Assembly (NCBI GenBank): GCA_036794395.1
Contig: DAIRGS010000104.1
Span: forward strand, 1-22,231
From: DASXMX01 sp036794395
GTDB lineage: Bacteria; Planctomycetota; Phycisphaerae; Tepidisphaerales; Tepidisphaeraceae
DNA length: 22,231 nt
Direction: 5' to 3'
The notes beneath the pieces were generated by a model, which was given only the letters and a program-made list of their open reading frames with translations, did no database searches and was not told the origin of the DNA. The position numbers and the translations under genes are program-made. Shown here piece after piece: positions 14,774-22,231 of this stretch. The number at the start of each line of letters is the position of its first letter. The first letter of the stretch is position 1.

Positions 14774-15811
14774 ATGAAGCTGGCTATCGGTGCACTTTGT
14801 TTTCTCGGATTGATTGCCGCCGCTTGTGCCGCGGTACTTGTCAACGGTCTTCGCGTCACTCCGGTCGCGACCGCGCCATCTATTTCGGCCAAGCCGGATG
14901 ACAATCCCGACGTCCGCGTGTTGTACGCATCGCGCAATGTCCCTGCGATGACGGTAATCGACGGCAACATTGTGACCATTCGAACAATGAAAAAAAGCGA
15001 AGCTCCGAGTGGATTCATTTCGGATCCTGAAGAGGTCGTTGGCCGCATCGCCGCCCAGCAGATTGTCTCAGGCCAGCCGTTTATCAAGTCCACGTTTTCT
15101 GATACGAGTCACTCCAAGCAGTTAGCGGCAATCATCCCGCACGGAAAGCGTGCCGTGACAATCGCGGTAACAGATTTTGGCGGCCTCGAAGGATTGTTAT
15201 TCCCTGGCAGCATGGTCGATGTGATGGTGTCCTTTAAACAGGCCGACCATGGCACCGGCTGGCGCGAAGCCCTCACGACGACACTCCTTCAAGGCATCCA
15301 GGTGCTTGCGCTCGATAAGCAGTCGGTACTTTCTCCCGGGAAAATGATGGACGAGGTGACTTCTCGCCAGGCGAATTCTCGCCGCATAACCCTCCTGGTG
15401 GACACCAAGCAGGCCAAGGCTTTGGAACTGGCGATGGATCAAGGCACGCTTTCACTGGCCCTTCGAAATCCATTGGACAACGGCGACACGGACAAGGAAC
15501 TCGTATCCGTTCACAGCATCATTGGCGATGTTCCACCGATCGCGTTGCACGAGAATCCAAGCGATGGAGGACTCAATCTGGCCAATTCCATTCAATCGAT
15601 GCTTGCAGCGTTGGCGTTACGCGATCTTGGTGCCCGCGATCTCCGCAAAGACCCGAGTAATCCTCCTGGTGTCCAACTTTCAAAGCCGCAGCAAGAGGCG
15701 CCTAGCACGCCCCAGTGGGACGTTACCGTGATCCATGGGTTTGCCGCGGAAAAACAGTCCTTCCCCATGCCGGGTACGCGGATTGTGATGGACACTTCGG
15801 GTTCAAAGTGA
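14774..15811 (+). CDS. cpaB: Flp pilus assembly protein CpaB/RcpC
   Basis: A 345-residue periplasmic protein anchored by an N-terminal membrane segment (MKLAIGALCFLGLIAAACAA). Residues ~48-110 form a SAF-type domain (VLYASRNVPAMTVIDGNIV, VVGRIAAQQIVSGQPF), followed by the RcpC region (GKRAVTIAVTDFGGLEGLLFPGSMVDVMVSF). The C-terminus (WDVTVIHGFAAEKQSF) is typical of the family. CpaB/RcpC normally works with the secretin CpaC/RcpA at the outer membrane. GGGAG at 14762-14766 gives a good start. Downstream one would expect cpaC, but only 83 bp separate this stop from cpaE. Confidence 0.88.
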   Translation: MKLAIGALCFLGLIAAACAAVLVNGLRVTPVATAPSISAKPDDNPDVRVLYASRNVPAMTVIDGNIVTIRTMKKSEAPSGFISDPEEVVGRIAAQQIVSGQPFIKSTFSDTSHSKQLAAIIPHGKRAVTIAVTDFGGLEGLLFPGSMVDVMVSFKQADHGTGWREALTTTLLQGIQVLALDKQSVLSPGKMMDEVTSRQANSRRITLLVDTKQAKALELAMDQGTLSLALRNPLDNGDTDKELVSVHSIIGDVPPIALHENPSDGGLNLANSIQSMLAALALRDLGARDLRKDPSNPPGVQLSKPQQEAPSTPQWDVTVIHGFAAEKQSFPMPGTRIVMDTSGSK

Positions 15812-15894
15812 AGATTTGAGCAGGCTGGAGAATGCACGGATCGACCGTTCAAGACGACCCGAAAGCATAGTTCATACACGGAACCGCAAACGCA

Positions 15895-17082
15895 ATGGGA
15901 TTACGACACGTACTGCTATTGACCAATGAGCTGGCCACCGTGACGGCGGTGTCCACGGCCCTGGAGTCCAACGGAAAGTTGGATCCGGCGGACGTCTGCC
16001 ATGACCTGGGTGCACTGACCACGCGGCTCGAACATGACGAGATCCCCGCGGTGTTGGTGGACGTCGATTCGCAACCGCGGCAAATCTTGTCCGCCATTGA
16101 GCCGTTGGCGCGCAGGTTCAGTCAGACTCGATTTGTCGTACTTACCCAGACTCTCGATAGCGCACTTCTTCTGGATGCCATGCAGGCCGGCGCCCGCCAC
16201 TGTATGGTAAAGGGGGCGGTTGCAGGAGAACTCAACGGTGTTCTGCATCGACTCTGCCCGCCCTCCGAACAATCGCGACGCGGCGGAGCAGTGACAATTC
16301 TCTCGGCCGGGGGCGGATGCGGCGCCACAACGATTGCCGTCAATCTCGCGAGTGAAGTGCCCCTCGCCGCTGAACTACCCTATCCGTCATCTTCTTTAAT
16401 CGTCGACTTCGATCACGTGTATGGATCAGCCGGCACCTACCTGGGGGTGGATGCCGACTACGGTGTCTTCGATCTACTTGAGCGCGACGGTCCAATCGAC
16501 GCGCAGCTGGTTACCAGCACAACTGTTGCTCAACCGGGCCAGCCACCCGCTCTATTGAGCGCCGCGCGCAGCAGAATTGGTCAAGACGTCCGAAATCCCG
16601 AGCCGCGCCGGGTGGGGCAACTGTTGGACGCGTGTAGATCGGGGCATCCATGGACAATCGTTGATGCCGCCCGCGTATCCGTGTCCGTCGCGGCAGCACT
16701 GGCCGCGCAAAGCGATGTAACGCTCCTGGTCATGCAGTTGACTTTAAAAGACCTTCGCGTTGCCCATGCACTGCTTCAATCGCTCACGCGAGGGGGAGTT
16801 GCGGCTGGGTCGGTTCGGCTCATCGTCAATCGATATCGACGTCGGGGCTCTCTCATCAGTCTCGAGGAAGCGCGGGACGCGATGAAGCTCGATGCGTCCA
16901 TCGAATTGATATGTCTTTCGAACGATTTTCAGGCGGCATGTGGCGCGCTCAATCTTGGAAAGCCGCTGGCACAGTTCGCGCCGCGGTCGGACTTCCGGCG
17001 CGATCTTCAAAAATTGGCCGGCGGGATCGTCGAGATCAGGGCGGCGGCTACAGCGACGTCCGCGAACGTAAGACTTGGTTGA
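15895..17082 (+). CDS. cpaE: Pilus localisation ATPase-like protein CpaE/TadZ
   Basis: A 395-residue cytoplasmic protein. Residues ~1-120 form a receiver-like domain (HVLLLTNELATVTAVSTAL, PAVLVDVDS, VVLTQTLDSALLLDAMQAGA). Residues ~133-380 form a MinD/ParA-like P-loop domain. The deviant Walker A reads SAGGGCGATTIAVNLA (about 137-152), so both lysines of the ParA signature are replaced by Ala. CpaE/TadZ proteins often lack the second, so ATP turnover is doubtful and a scaffold role at the pole is likelier. LIVDFDHVYGSAGTYLGV is the Walker A' segment. ATG 15895 has no clear ribosome site, and no other start exists back to a stop at 15868. Confidence 0.85.
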   Translation: MGLRHVLLLTNELATVTAVSTALESNGKLDPADVCHDLGALTTRLEHDEIPAVLVDVDSQPRQILSAIEPLARRFSQTRFVVLTQTLDSALLLDAMQAGARHCMVKGAVAGELNGVLHRLCPPSEQSRRGGAVTILSAGGGCGATTIAVNLASEVPLAAELPYPSSSLIVDFDHVYGSAGTYLGVDADYGVFDLLERDGPIDAQLVTSTTVAQPGQPPALLSAARSRIGQDVRNPEPRRVGQLLDACRSGHPWTIVDAARVSVSVAAALAAQSDVTLLVMQLTLKDLRVAHALLQSLTRGGVAAGSVRLIVNRYRRRGSLISLEEARDAMKLDASIELICLSNDFQAACGALNLGKPLAQFAPRSDFRRDLQKLAGGIVEIRAAATATSANVRLG

Positions 17083-17123
17083 AACAATCGAAGCTGCTCA
17101 GCAACGCAGTACGGAGCAAAGCA

Positions 17124-18512
17124 ATGTTGTCTAATGCGAATCACCGAAACCGACTCATGACCGGTACGAGCCCCGGACCGAATGCGTCCCTGGCTGCCGC
17201 GGGCGGGGGGGCATCACAAATCAAAACCAACGTTCATCGGCGCCTCCTGGAAACGATGGACCTGACAGAAGCTCGGCGGATGCCCGCCGACCAGTTGCAG
17301 GCCGAATGCTCGCGGAGGATCGATACGCTTCTTAATGAACAGCGCACGCCACTCTCCGGCCCAGAAAAAGGGCAGCTTCTTCGCGAGGTTCTCGACGAGA
17401 TCTTCGGGCTCGGACCGATCGAGGAGTTTCTTCGCGATCCGATGGTCAGCGACGTGCTGATCAATGGCTCCAAAAAGATCTACATCGAGCGTTTCGGCCG
17501 CCTTGAGAAAACTCGCGCATCATTTCGCGACGATCAACAACTCATGCAGGTCATTCAGCGTGTAGCCGCCTCGGTTGGCAGACGGATCGACGAGAGCAGC
17601 CCCATGCTCGATGCCCGACTGGCCGACGGGTCGCGCGTCAACGCCATCGTGCCTCCTCTTGCGATCGACGGCCCGGCCATGAGCATTCGACGCTTCGGCA
17701 CGATTCCGATTTCCATTGAAAAGCTGCTTGAGATCCACAGCCTCACGCCCGAGATGGCGCTGTTTCTCGAAGCGTGCGTACGTGCTCGGGTCAATATCCT
17801 GATCTCTGGCGGTACCGGTTCGGGCAAAACGACATTGCTGAATGTCCTCTCAAAGTGGATTCCCGATACCGAACGCGTTGTCACTATTGAAGACGCCGCC
17901 GAACTTCAGCTTCAGCAAGAGCATGTTATTCGACTTGAGACCCGCCCTTCGAACATCGAAGGAAGAGGTGAGGTCACGCAGCGCGAATTGCTCCGTAATA
18001 CCCTGCGAATGCGGCCGGATCGAATCATCATCGGCGAAGTGCGCGGCGCCGAGGCGCTCGATATGCTTCAGGCCATGAATACCGGCCATGAGGGTTCGAT
18101 GACCACAGTTCACGCGAACAATCCTCGCGATGCGCTGCGGCGAATCGAAAACATGGTCACGATGGCCGGGCTTAATTACCCGGTCACCACAATCCGTCAG
18201 CAGACGGCATCGGCGCTGGATCTATTGATCCAGACAGCGCGTCTGACAGGTGGCCACCGTCGTGTGACGAGCATCGCCGAGGTGACGGGTATTGAAGGGG
18301 ACTCGGTCTGCCTGCAGGATATCTTTGGCTTCCGCCAGTCGGGCATCGACTCGGAAGGCAATGCCAAGGGGCATTTCGAGGCGTGCGGGGTTCGTCCTCA
18401 GCTTCATGAACGTCTTCGCGAGCGGGGCGCCAATCTTCCCGACAACCTGTTCCATCGCAGGGTACTTGGCAGCACCAACGCAGGCGTAAATGGCGCCGGA
18501 GCTCGCTCATGA
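17124..18512 (+). CDS. cpaF: Tad pilus motor ATPase CpaF/TadA
   Basis: A 462-residue secretion ATPase that powers pilus assembly. GGAG at 17113-17116 is 7 nt before ATG 17124; the frame is open back to 16911, but that part overlaps cpaE and is not family-like. The N-terminal domain has LLREVLDEIFGLGPIEEFL and VSDVLINGSKKIYIERFGRL. The core has Walker A GGTGSGKTT (229-237), IEDAAELQL, the Walker B region RIIIGEVRGAEALDML and the His-box region GHEGSMTTVHANNPRDALRR, all intact. A long C-terminal tail (about 50 residues after FGFRQSG) is normal for CpaF. The stop overlaps the tadB start by ATGA. Confidence 0.93.
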   Translation: MLSNANHRNRLMTGTSPGPNASLAAAGGGASQIKTNVHRRLLETMDLTEARRMPADQLQAECSRRIDTLLNEQRTPLSGPEKGQLLREVLDEIFGLGPIEEFLRDPMVSDVLINGSKKIYIERFGRLEKTRASFRDDQQLMQVIQRVAASVGRRIDESSPMLDARLADGSRVNAIVPPLAIDGPAMSIRRFGTIPISIEKLLEIHSLTPEMALFLEACVRARVNILISGGTGSGKTTLLNVLSKWIPDTERVVTIEDAAELQLQQEHVIRLETRPSNIEGRGEVTQRELLRNTLRMRPDRIIIGEVRGAEALDMLQAMNTGHEGSMTTVHANNPRDALRRIENMVTMAGLNYPVTTIRQQTASALDLLIQTARLTGGHRRVTSIAEVTGIEGDSVCLQDIFGFRQSGIDSEGNAKGHFEACGVRPQLHERLRERGANLPDNLFHRRVLGSTNAGVNGAGARS

Positions 18513-19519
18513 TCAAAGATCCCCTGTCAATAATCATCACGATTGCCGCGTTCGGCCTGGTGTTATCCATCTGGCTGGTCGGGGTGGTGTTCTGGTCCTT
18601 AAGGAAGAAACGCCAGGTCGACGAAGTCGGCGAGCGTCTCAAGCTCGTTCAATCGGTCGGAACCAACCGCTCCGGCTCCGGCTCCGACGACGCGACGGAC
18701 GGCAGAATCTTGCGACTCTGGCGTGATGGAAAGGAAGCCACCACCATTGTTCCAGGCCTTGATGGCTCCAGCGGCATGGTGCGGAACCTTGAGCGATTTC
18801 GCGTCGACGCGGGACTGGAATCTTCTCTACGCGGGTTAATTCTTGCCGGTATGGCGCTGGTGGGGTTTTCGGCAGTGGTTACATATCTTTTAACTTCAAG
18901 TGCGATGATGGGGGCGGCCGCACCAATTGCCGTAGCCATCCTCACCTACATTATTCTGACGCAGCGGGTTGCCAGGCGGCAGACAATTTTCGAACGCCAA
19001 CTTGTTGACGCTCTTGAGTTGGCGGCGCGCTCGCTACGCGTGGGTCATCCGTTGGTCGGATCGTTTCAAATGATCTCGGAGGAAATCGGAGCACCAGTCG
19101 GTAATTTGTTCGGCAATGTTTGCCAGCAGCAGGAATTGGGAGTTTCACTCGATGAAGCACTTCGCACGGTCGCTACGCAAAGCCACAGTGATGACCTCAA
19201 GCTGTTCGCCACGTCGGTTGTCATTCAGCTTCGAAGCGGCGGAAATCTCGCCGACATGATGGAGCGCGTCGCTAACGTGATCCGCGAGCGCAACCGCCTG
19301 GCCAGGCGCGTTAGAGTGCTCACGGCACAGACTCAAATGAGTAAGCGCATTCTCCTGGCACTCCCATTCTTCGTTTTCGTACTTCTGAATCTCATTAATC
19401 CCGACTACATGCGGCCTCTCTATTCGACCGTGAGCGGCGAGCTGATTATGGGTGTTGCGGGAAGCGGCCTGCTGCTTGGCTGGTTGACGATGAACTGGAT
19501 TTCAAAACTCGAAGTGTGA
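18509..19519 (+). CDS. tadB: Tad pilus platform protein TadB
   Basis: A 336-residue inner-membrane protein of the GspF family. It has an N-terminal membrane segment (IIITIAAFGLVLSIWLVGVV), a basic cytoplasmic stretch, a central membrane pair (LILAGMALVGFSAVVTYLL and GAAAPIAVAILTYIIL), then the GspF domain at about 165-290 (QLVDALELAARSLRVGHPLV, LFATSVVIQLRSGGNLADMM) and two C-terminal membrane segments. With TadC it forms the platform on which CpaF acts. Its ATG overlaps the cpaF stop by 4 bp, so the two are probably translationally coupled. The tadC gene follows after 33 bp. Confidence 0.9.
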   Translation: MIKDPLSIIITIAAFGLVLSIWLVGVVFWSLRKKRQVDEVGERLKLVQSVGTNRSGSGSDDATDGRILRLWRDGKEATTIVPGLDGSSGMVRNLERFRVDAGLESSLRGLILAGMALVGFSAVVTYLLTSSAMMGAAAPIAVAILTYIILTQRVARRQTIFERQLVDALELAARSLRVGHPLVGSFQMISEEIGAPVGNLFGNVCQQQELGVSLDEALRTVATQSHSDDLKLFATSVVIQLRSGGNLADMMERVANVIRERNRLARRVRVLTAQTQMSKRILLALPFFVFVLLNLINPDYMRPLYSTVSGELIMGVAGSGLLLGWLTMNWISKLEV

Positions 19520-19552
19520 TTTTGTAATCGCACAGGTTGTCGGAAGAATGCC

Positions 19553-20470
19553 ATGGATAGCGTACAGATTATAGTTTCGTTGCTGGCAGGACTGTCGGTG
19601 ATCGCCGTCGGCGGCGCGGTTCTGATGATCAAGTGGGCAAGCCGGGCCCCGCTCGATGCCCGGTTGCGCCAAATAGCCGGAAACCGGATGATCGACGAGC
19701 CCGCCTCGACGTTCGGTCCGCGTTTCGCCGGCATGGTCGAGAACATTGGCACCGCGGTTGCGCCGGGCAAAGCTTCGGTATCGCTGCGCGAGCAACTGAC
19801 CCAGGCGGGTTATCACGGCGAAAGCACTGCTTCAGTTTATGTGGGCGCAAAGCTCATACTTGCAGTGGTAGGCCTGTTGGGTTCCGCGGCGGTAGTGGTC
19901 CCTTCGGACGCATTTCTGATCCAGACTAAGTCGGTGATCGTGATGCTGTGCGCGATGGGGGCCTTCTTTATTCCGAATATTATCGTCGCTTCACGGCGAG
20001 CGTCGCGACGCGGCGAAATCCGAAAGCATCTTCCTGACGCCATCGACCTTCTGGAAATCTGCGCATCGGCGGGAATGGGCATCGATATGGCCTGGAATTC
20101 AGTGGGTGACGAGGTCCGAGCCGTCAGCATGACTCTTGCGGACGAAATGGCCCTTACAAATCTTGAAATCCATCTTGGCGCCCCCCGAGCCGAAGCAATG
20201 CGACACATGGCCAGCCGTACTGGCGCTGATGAACTCTCGTCGTTGGTCGCAGTCCTGGTTCAATCCGAACGATTCGGAACCAGCATCATTGACGCCCTTC
20301 GAACCTATGCGACGTCGATGCGTGAAACACGCAGCCAGCGCGCTCAGGAAGCCGCTGAAAAAATGGCCATTAAGCTCATTTTCCCCATGATCGCCTTTAT
20401 CTTCCCCGCTGCGGTTTTGGTGATGGCCGGCCCTGCGTTCATGAGCCTGTATCAGGTCCTGGCCCATTAG
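19553..20470 (+). CDS. tadC: Tad pilus platform protein TadC
   Basis: A 305-residue GspF-family inner-membrane protein, partner of TadB. It has an N-terminal membrane segment (IIVSLLAGLSVIAVGGAVLM), a second pair around residues 95-145 (LILAVVGLLGSAAVVV and SVIVMLCAMGAFFIPNIIVA), the GspF domain (HLPDAIDLLEICASAGMGID, LVAVLVQSERFGTSIIDALR, RAQEAAEKMAIKLIFPMIAF) and a C-terminal membrane segment. GGAAG at 19541-19545 precedes ATG 19553 by 7 nt. It is co-directional with tadB and with the tadG-like gene 52 bp further on. Confidence 0.9.
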   Translation: MDSVQIIVSLLAGLSVIAVGGAVLMIKWASRAPLDARLRQIAGNRMIDEPASTFGPRFAGMVENIGTAVAPGKASVSLREQLTQAGYHGESTASVYVGAKLILAVVGLLGSAAVVVPSDAFLIQTKSVIVMLCAMGAFFIPNIIVASRRASRRGEIRKHLPDAIDLLEICASAGMGIDMAWNSVGDEVRAVSMTLADEMALTNLEIHLGAPRAEAMRHMASRTGADELSSLVAVLVQSERFGTSIIDALRTYATSMRETRSQRAQEAAEKMAIKLIFPMIAFIFPAAVLVMAGPAFMSLYQVLAH

Positions 20471-20522
20471 TTCAAACGAATGCTCGAGCTCGCAAATTCT
20501 CAGACTCGTAAAGGAGAGTTGA

Positions 20523-21770
20523 ATGACCGGCCAGATCCTGAAACGTCGAAGCAGTTTCCATCCTCGGCGGGGGGTGGCGGTAGTCTATCTGGCCATCATC
20601 ATGCTGGTATTGATCGGCGTGCTGGGCCTGGCAATTGATACCGGATACGTGTTCCTGACCGCTCACCAGCTTCAAAACGCCGCAGACTCCGCGGCGCTGG
20701 CCGGCGCGAACGAAGTGCCGTTCAGCACCTCGCAAGCCATCGACGTTGCCGTCACCGCGGCGTCCAGGAACAACGCGGCGCAAACCGCCGTCACCCTCAC
20801 GGCCGCCAACGACGTCTTCGTCGGAAACTACGACCGAACCACCTCAACCTTTTACCCCAACACCGGCCCGTACAACGCGTGCGAGGTCATCGCCCGGCGT
20901 ACCACCGGCTCGGCCAACGGGCCTCTCAATCTGCTCTTCGCCCCCATTTTCGGGATCACCACGGCGGAGGTCTCGCGAACGGCCATCGCCATGAACCGAG
21001 AGATCCCCGCCGCAATCATACTGCTCAGCTCCAGTGCCAGCCCCGCCCTCATGCTCAAGGGTAGCGGTTCGACCAAGGACAAAATCGTCGTCGCCAACGG
21101 CGCGGTCGTCGTCGATTCCAGCAGCACCACCGCGGTCCAATGGACCGGCAACCCCTACATCAGCGCCACCGAGTTGGACATCGTCGGCAATGACACCGCC
21201 GTCGCATTGGGCGGCGTGTTCCCCTCGGGCTCGCCCAGCCTGAACATGACTGCCGTGCCCGATCCACTCTCCTCACTTGCCGCACCCACCCAGGGACCGC
21301 AACAGACCCAACCCGCCAGTGGCGGAACGTTCCAGCCGGGTTATTATCCCAACGGGATCACCGTGGGCGGCACCCTCAACCCGGGTATTTATTACATCGA
21401 TAACGGTATCAAACTTACCGGAAACGCTGCCCTCACCGGTACGGGCGTCATGATCTACCTCGCCAGCGGCCCCATCTCTCTCAAGGGCGGTTCTACGATT
21501 GACATTAGCGCACCAACGGCGGGCGCCTACGCAGGGGTAAGCTACTTCGAAGCGAGGACCAACAGCAGCCCGGTTGATCTGCGAGGCGGCAGCGGGCAGA
21601 CGGATAACGGGTCCCTGTATTTCCCGGCCGGCGACGTCACCCTTCAGGGAACACCCAACAGTTACGGCACTCAACTCATCGCTAACACGCTCACTATCGC
21701 GGGCGACGGCCAAATCGTTTACGACGGCAGAAACCCGATCGGACGGTATCGGGCGTTTCTCGTAAAATGA
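20523..21770 (+). CDS. tadG: TadG-like Flp pilus assembly protein with beta-rich C-terminal domain
   Basis: A 415-residue protein. AGGAG at 20512-20516 is 6 nt before ATG 20523. Residues ~15-65 are the Tad/TadG N-terminal domain (RRGVAVVYLAIIMLVLIGVL, then LQNAADSAALAGA). The pseudopilin Glu5 position is Tyr, so it is probably a membrane anchor that is not processed. The rest is extracytoplasmic. Residues ~160-415 are rich in Gly, Ser, Thr and Asn in short strands (GGTLNPGIYYIDNGIKLTGN, TGVMIYLASGPISLKGG, YFPAGDVTLQG, TLTIAGDGQIVYDG), which suggests a beta-helix or beta-solenoid. TadG is thought to contact the envelope or pilus in other Tad systems. It is the last gene of the operon seen here. 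No VWA domain was recognised. Confidence 0.82.
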   Translation: MTGQILKRRSSFHPRRGVAVVYLAIIMLVLIGVLGLAIDTGYVFLTAHQLQNAADSAALAGANEVPFSTSQAIDVAVTAASRNNAAQTAVTLTAANDVFVGNYDRTTSTFYPNTGPYNACEVIARRTTGSANGPLNLLFAPIFGITTAEVSRTAIAMNREIPAAIILLSSSASPALMLKGSGSTKDKIVVANGAVVVDSSSTTAVQWTGNPYISATELDIVGNDTAVALGGVFPSGSPSLNMTAVPDPLSSLAAPTQGPQQTQPASGGTFQPGYYPNGITVGGTLNPGIYYIDNGIKLTGNAALTGTGVMIYLASGPISLKGGSTIDISAPTAGAYAGVSYFEARTNSSPVDLRGGSGQTDNGSLYFPAGDVTLQGTPNSYGTQLIANTLTIAGDGQIVYDGRNPIGRYRAFLVK

Positions 21771-21794
21771 AACTGCGAACCCATAGCCAGTTTC
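21769..21794 (+). terminator. Possible weak terminator hairpin after the pilus operon
   Basis: GAAACTG (21769-21775, overlapping the tadG stop) can pair with CAGTTTC (21788-21794) across a 12-nt loop. No T-run follows, so this is only a candidate transcript end. Confidence 0.25.
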
Positions 21795-21992
21795 CCGTCG
21801 TGCCATCCGCTGCGACGCAGATTCATTTGAATTAGCGAAACCATCCGCCGCGGGACGAGCGCGGGGGTGGAGGGGGCGATGGCGAAGAAGGCTTCGGGGC
21901 TGGGGAAGGCGCTGGGCGTCCCAGAAGATGTCGGCCGAGGATCGCTAAATTATGGCGAAATCTGATTGGAACGGATTTCGAATCGGTTCGGG

Positions 21993-22044
21993 GGGGGCAG
22001 GAATGCCCCCACTGGCCGATTCGAGGCAGACAGGAATGTCCGCC
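21993..22044. repeat. Two tandem hairpins with the same GGAA loop
   Basis: GGGGGCA-GGAA-TGCCCCC (21993-22010) and GGCAGACA-GGAA-TGTCCGCC (22025-22044, one mismatch) share the core CAGGAATG but have different outer stems that remain paired. This suggests a dispersed REP-like hairpin element. The surrounding stretch 21771-22231 contains no convincing gene; a 28-codon frame at 21879-21965 is discussed in the findings. Confidence 0.5.
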
Positions 22045-22138
22045 CCACCGTCTTCCGTTTGGAACTCACCAGAAGAAAGAGTTGCACCCTGCCGTGGCTT
22101 GTGATCGCGAATGGGTTTTATGTTGGGGCTGCAAGTAT

Positions 22139-22201
22139 GAGTGCTGAGTGCTGAGTGCTGAGTGCTGAGTGCTGGGGGCTGGGGGCTAAGTGCTGAGTGT
22201 G
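22139..22201. repeat. Tandem heptamer array GAGTGCT
   Basis: Five perfect GAGTGCT units (22139-22173) are followed by two GGGGGCT, one AAGTGCT and a degenerate GAGTGTG unit, nine in all. This is a simple tandem repeat, probably prone to slippage, in gene-free DNA near the right edge of the window. Confidence 0.8.
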
Positions 22202-22231
22202 GAGTCGTGGGGCTTTTTGACGGGGGGTGGG

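Noticed and set aside
15832..15870. 12-codon frame between cpaB and cpaE considered as a secretin remnant or small gene
   Set aside because: Too short, with a GGAG only 1 nt before the ATG, and no resemblance to a secretin N-terminus.
16911..17123. N-terminal extension of CpaF back to 16911
   Set aside because: It overlaps the end of cpaE and has no family resemblance; ATG 17124 has a well-placed GGAG.
22139..22201. GAGTGCT array considered as a CRISPR
   Set aside because: Units are directly adjacent with no spacers and are only 7 bp long.

Overview
The window most likely comes from a planctomycete (Planctomycetota), probably class Phycisphaerae. The best clue is an exported protein with an LEPR-XLL-type leader motif (LESLENRVFLSA), a dockerin-like calcium-binding module and a parallel beta-helix, a combination typical of that phylum. 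A planctomycete-style Tad (Flp) pilus locus, a bacterial SPINDLY/OGT-type glycosyltransferase and the short-period intergenic repeats agree with this. The assignment is an inference from these features, not a database result.

Layout, left to right. 233-2131: a glycosyltransferase fused to TPR repeats. 2132-2587: a gene-free stretch holding a repeat element with imperfect terminal inverted repeats. 2588-5574: a tight three-gene ABC importer operon of the NitT/TauT/SsuABC type (lipoprotein, permease, ATPase). 6013-7656: the LEPR-XLL/dockerin/beta-helix exported protein. 7816-9891: an eight-TPR GT41 (O-GlcNAc-transferase-like) protein with an unusual active-site loop. 10082-10240 (minus): a fragment that looks like the orphaned C-terminal tail of a TPR/glycosyltransferase protein. 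10355-12178 (minus): a GT-C-fold membrane glycosyltransferase. 12179-13092: a divergent intergenic region unusually rich in inverted repeats. 13093-21770: a Tad pilus operon. 21771-22231: non-coding sequence with paired hairpins and a heptamer array.

The Tad operon has two tandem Flp pilins (the second only 55 codons), the prepilin peptidase CpaA/TadV, a TadE-type pseudopilin, CpaB/RcpC, CpaE/TadZ, the CpaF/TadA motor ATPase, the platform proteins TadB and TadC, and a TadG-like protein with a large beta-rich C-terminal region. The usual outer-membrane secretin (CpaC/RcpA) is missing from its expected place between cpaB and cpaE, and no TadD-like lipoprotein is seen. Spacing, ribosome binding sites and a 4-bp overlap (cpaF/tadB) suggest co-transcription from a promoter upstream of the first pilin.

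Most worth a second look: the structured leader before the pilins, in which copies of one 8-nt arm could pair in alternative ways; the secretin gap; the shared Glu-Trp in both pilins where Flp pilins normally have Glu-Tyr; the shortened catalytic-His loop of the GT41 protein; and several families of short intergenic repeats.
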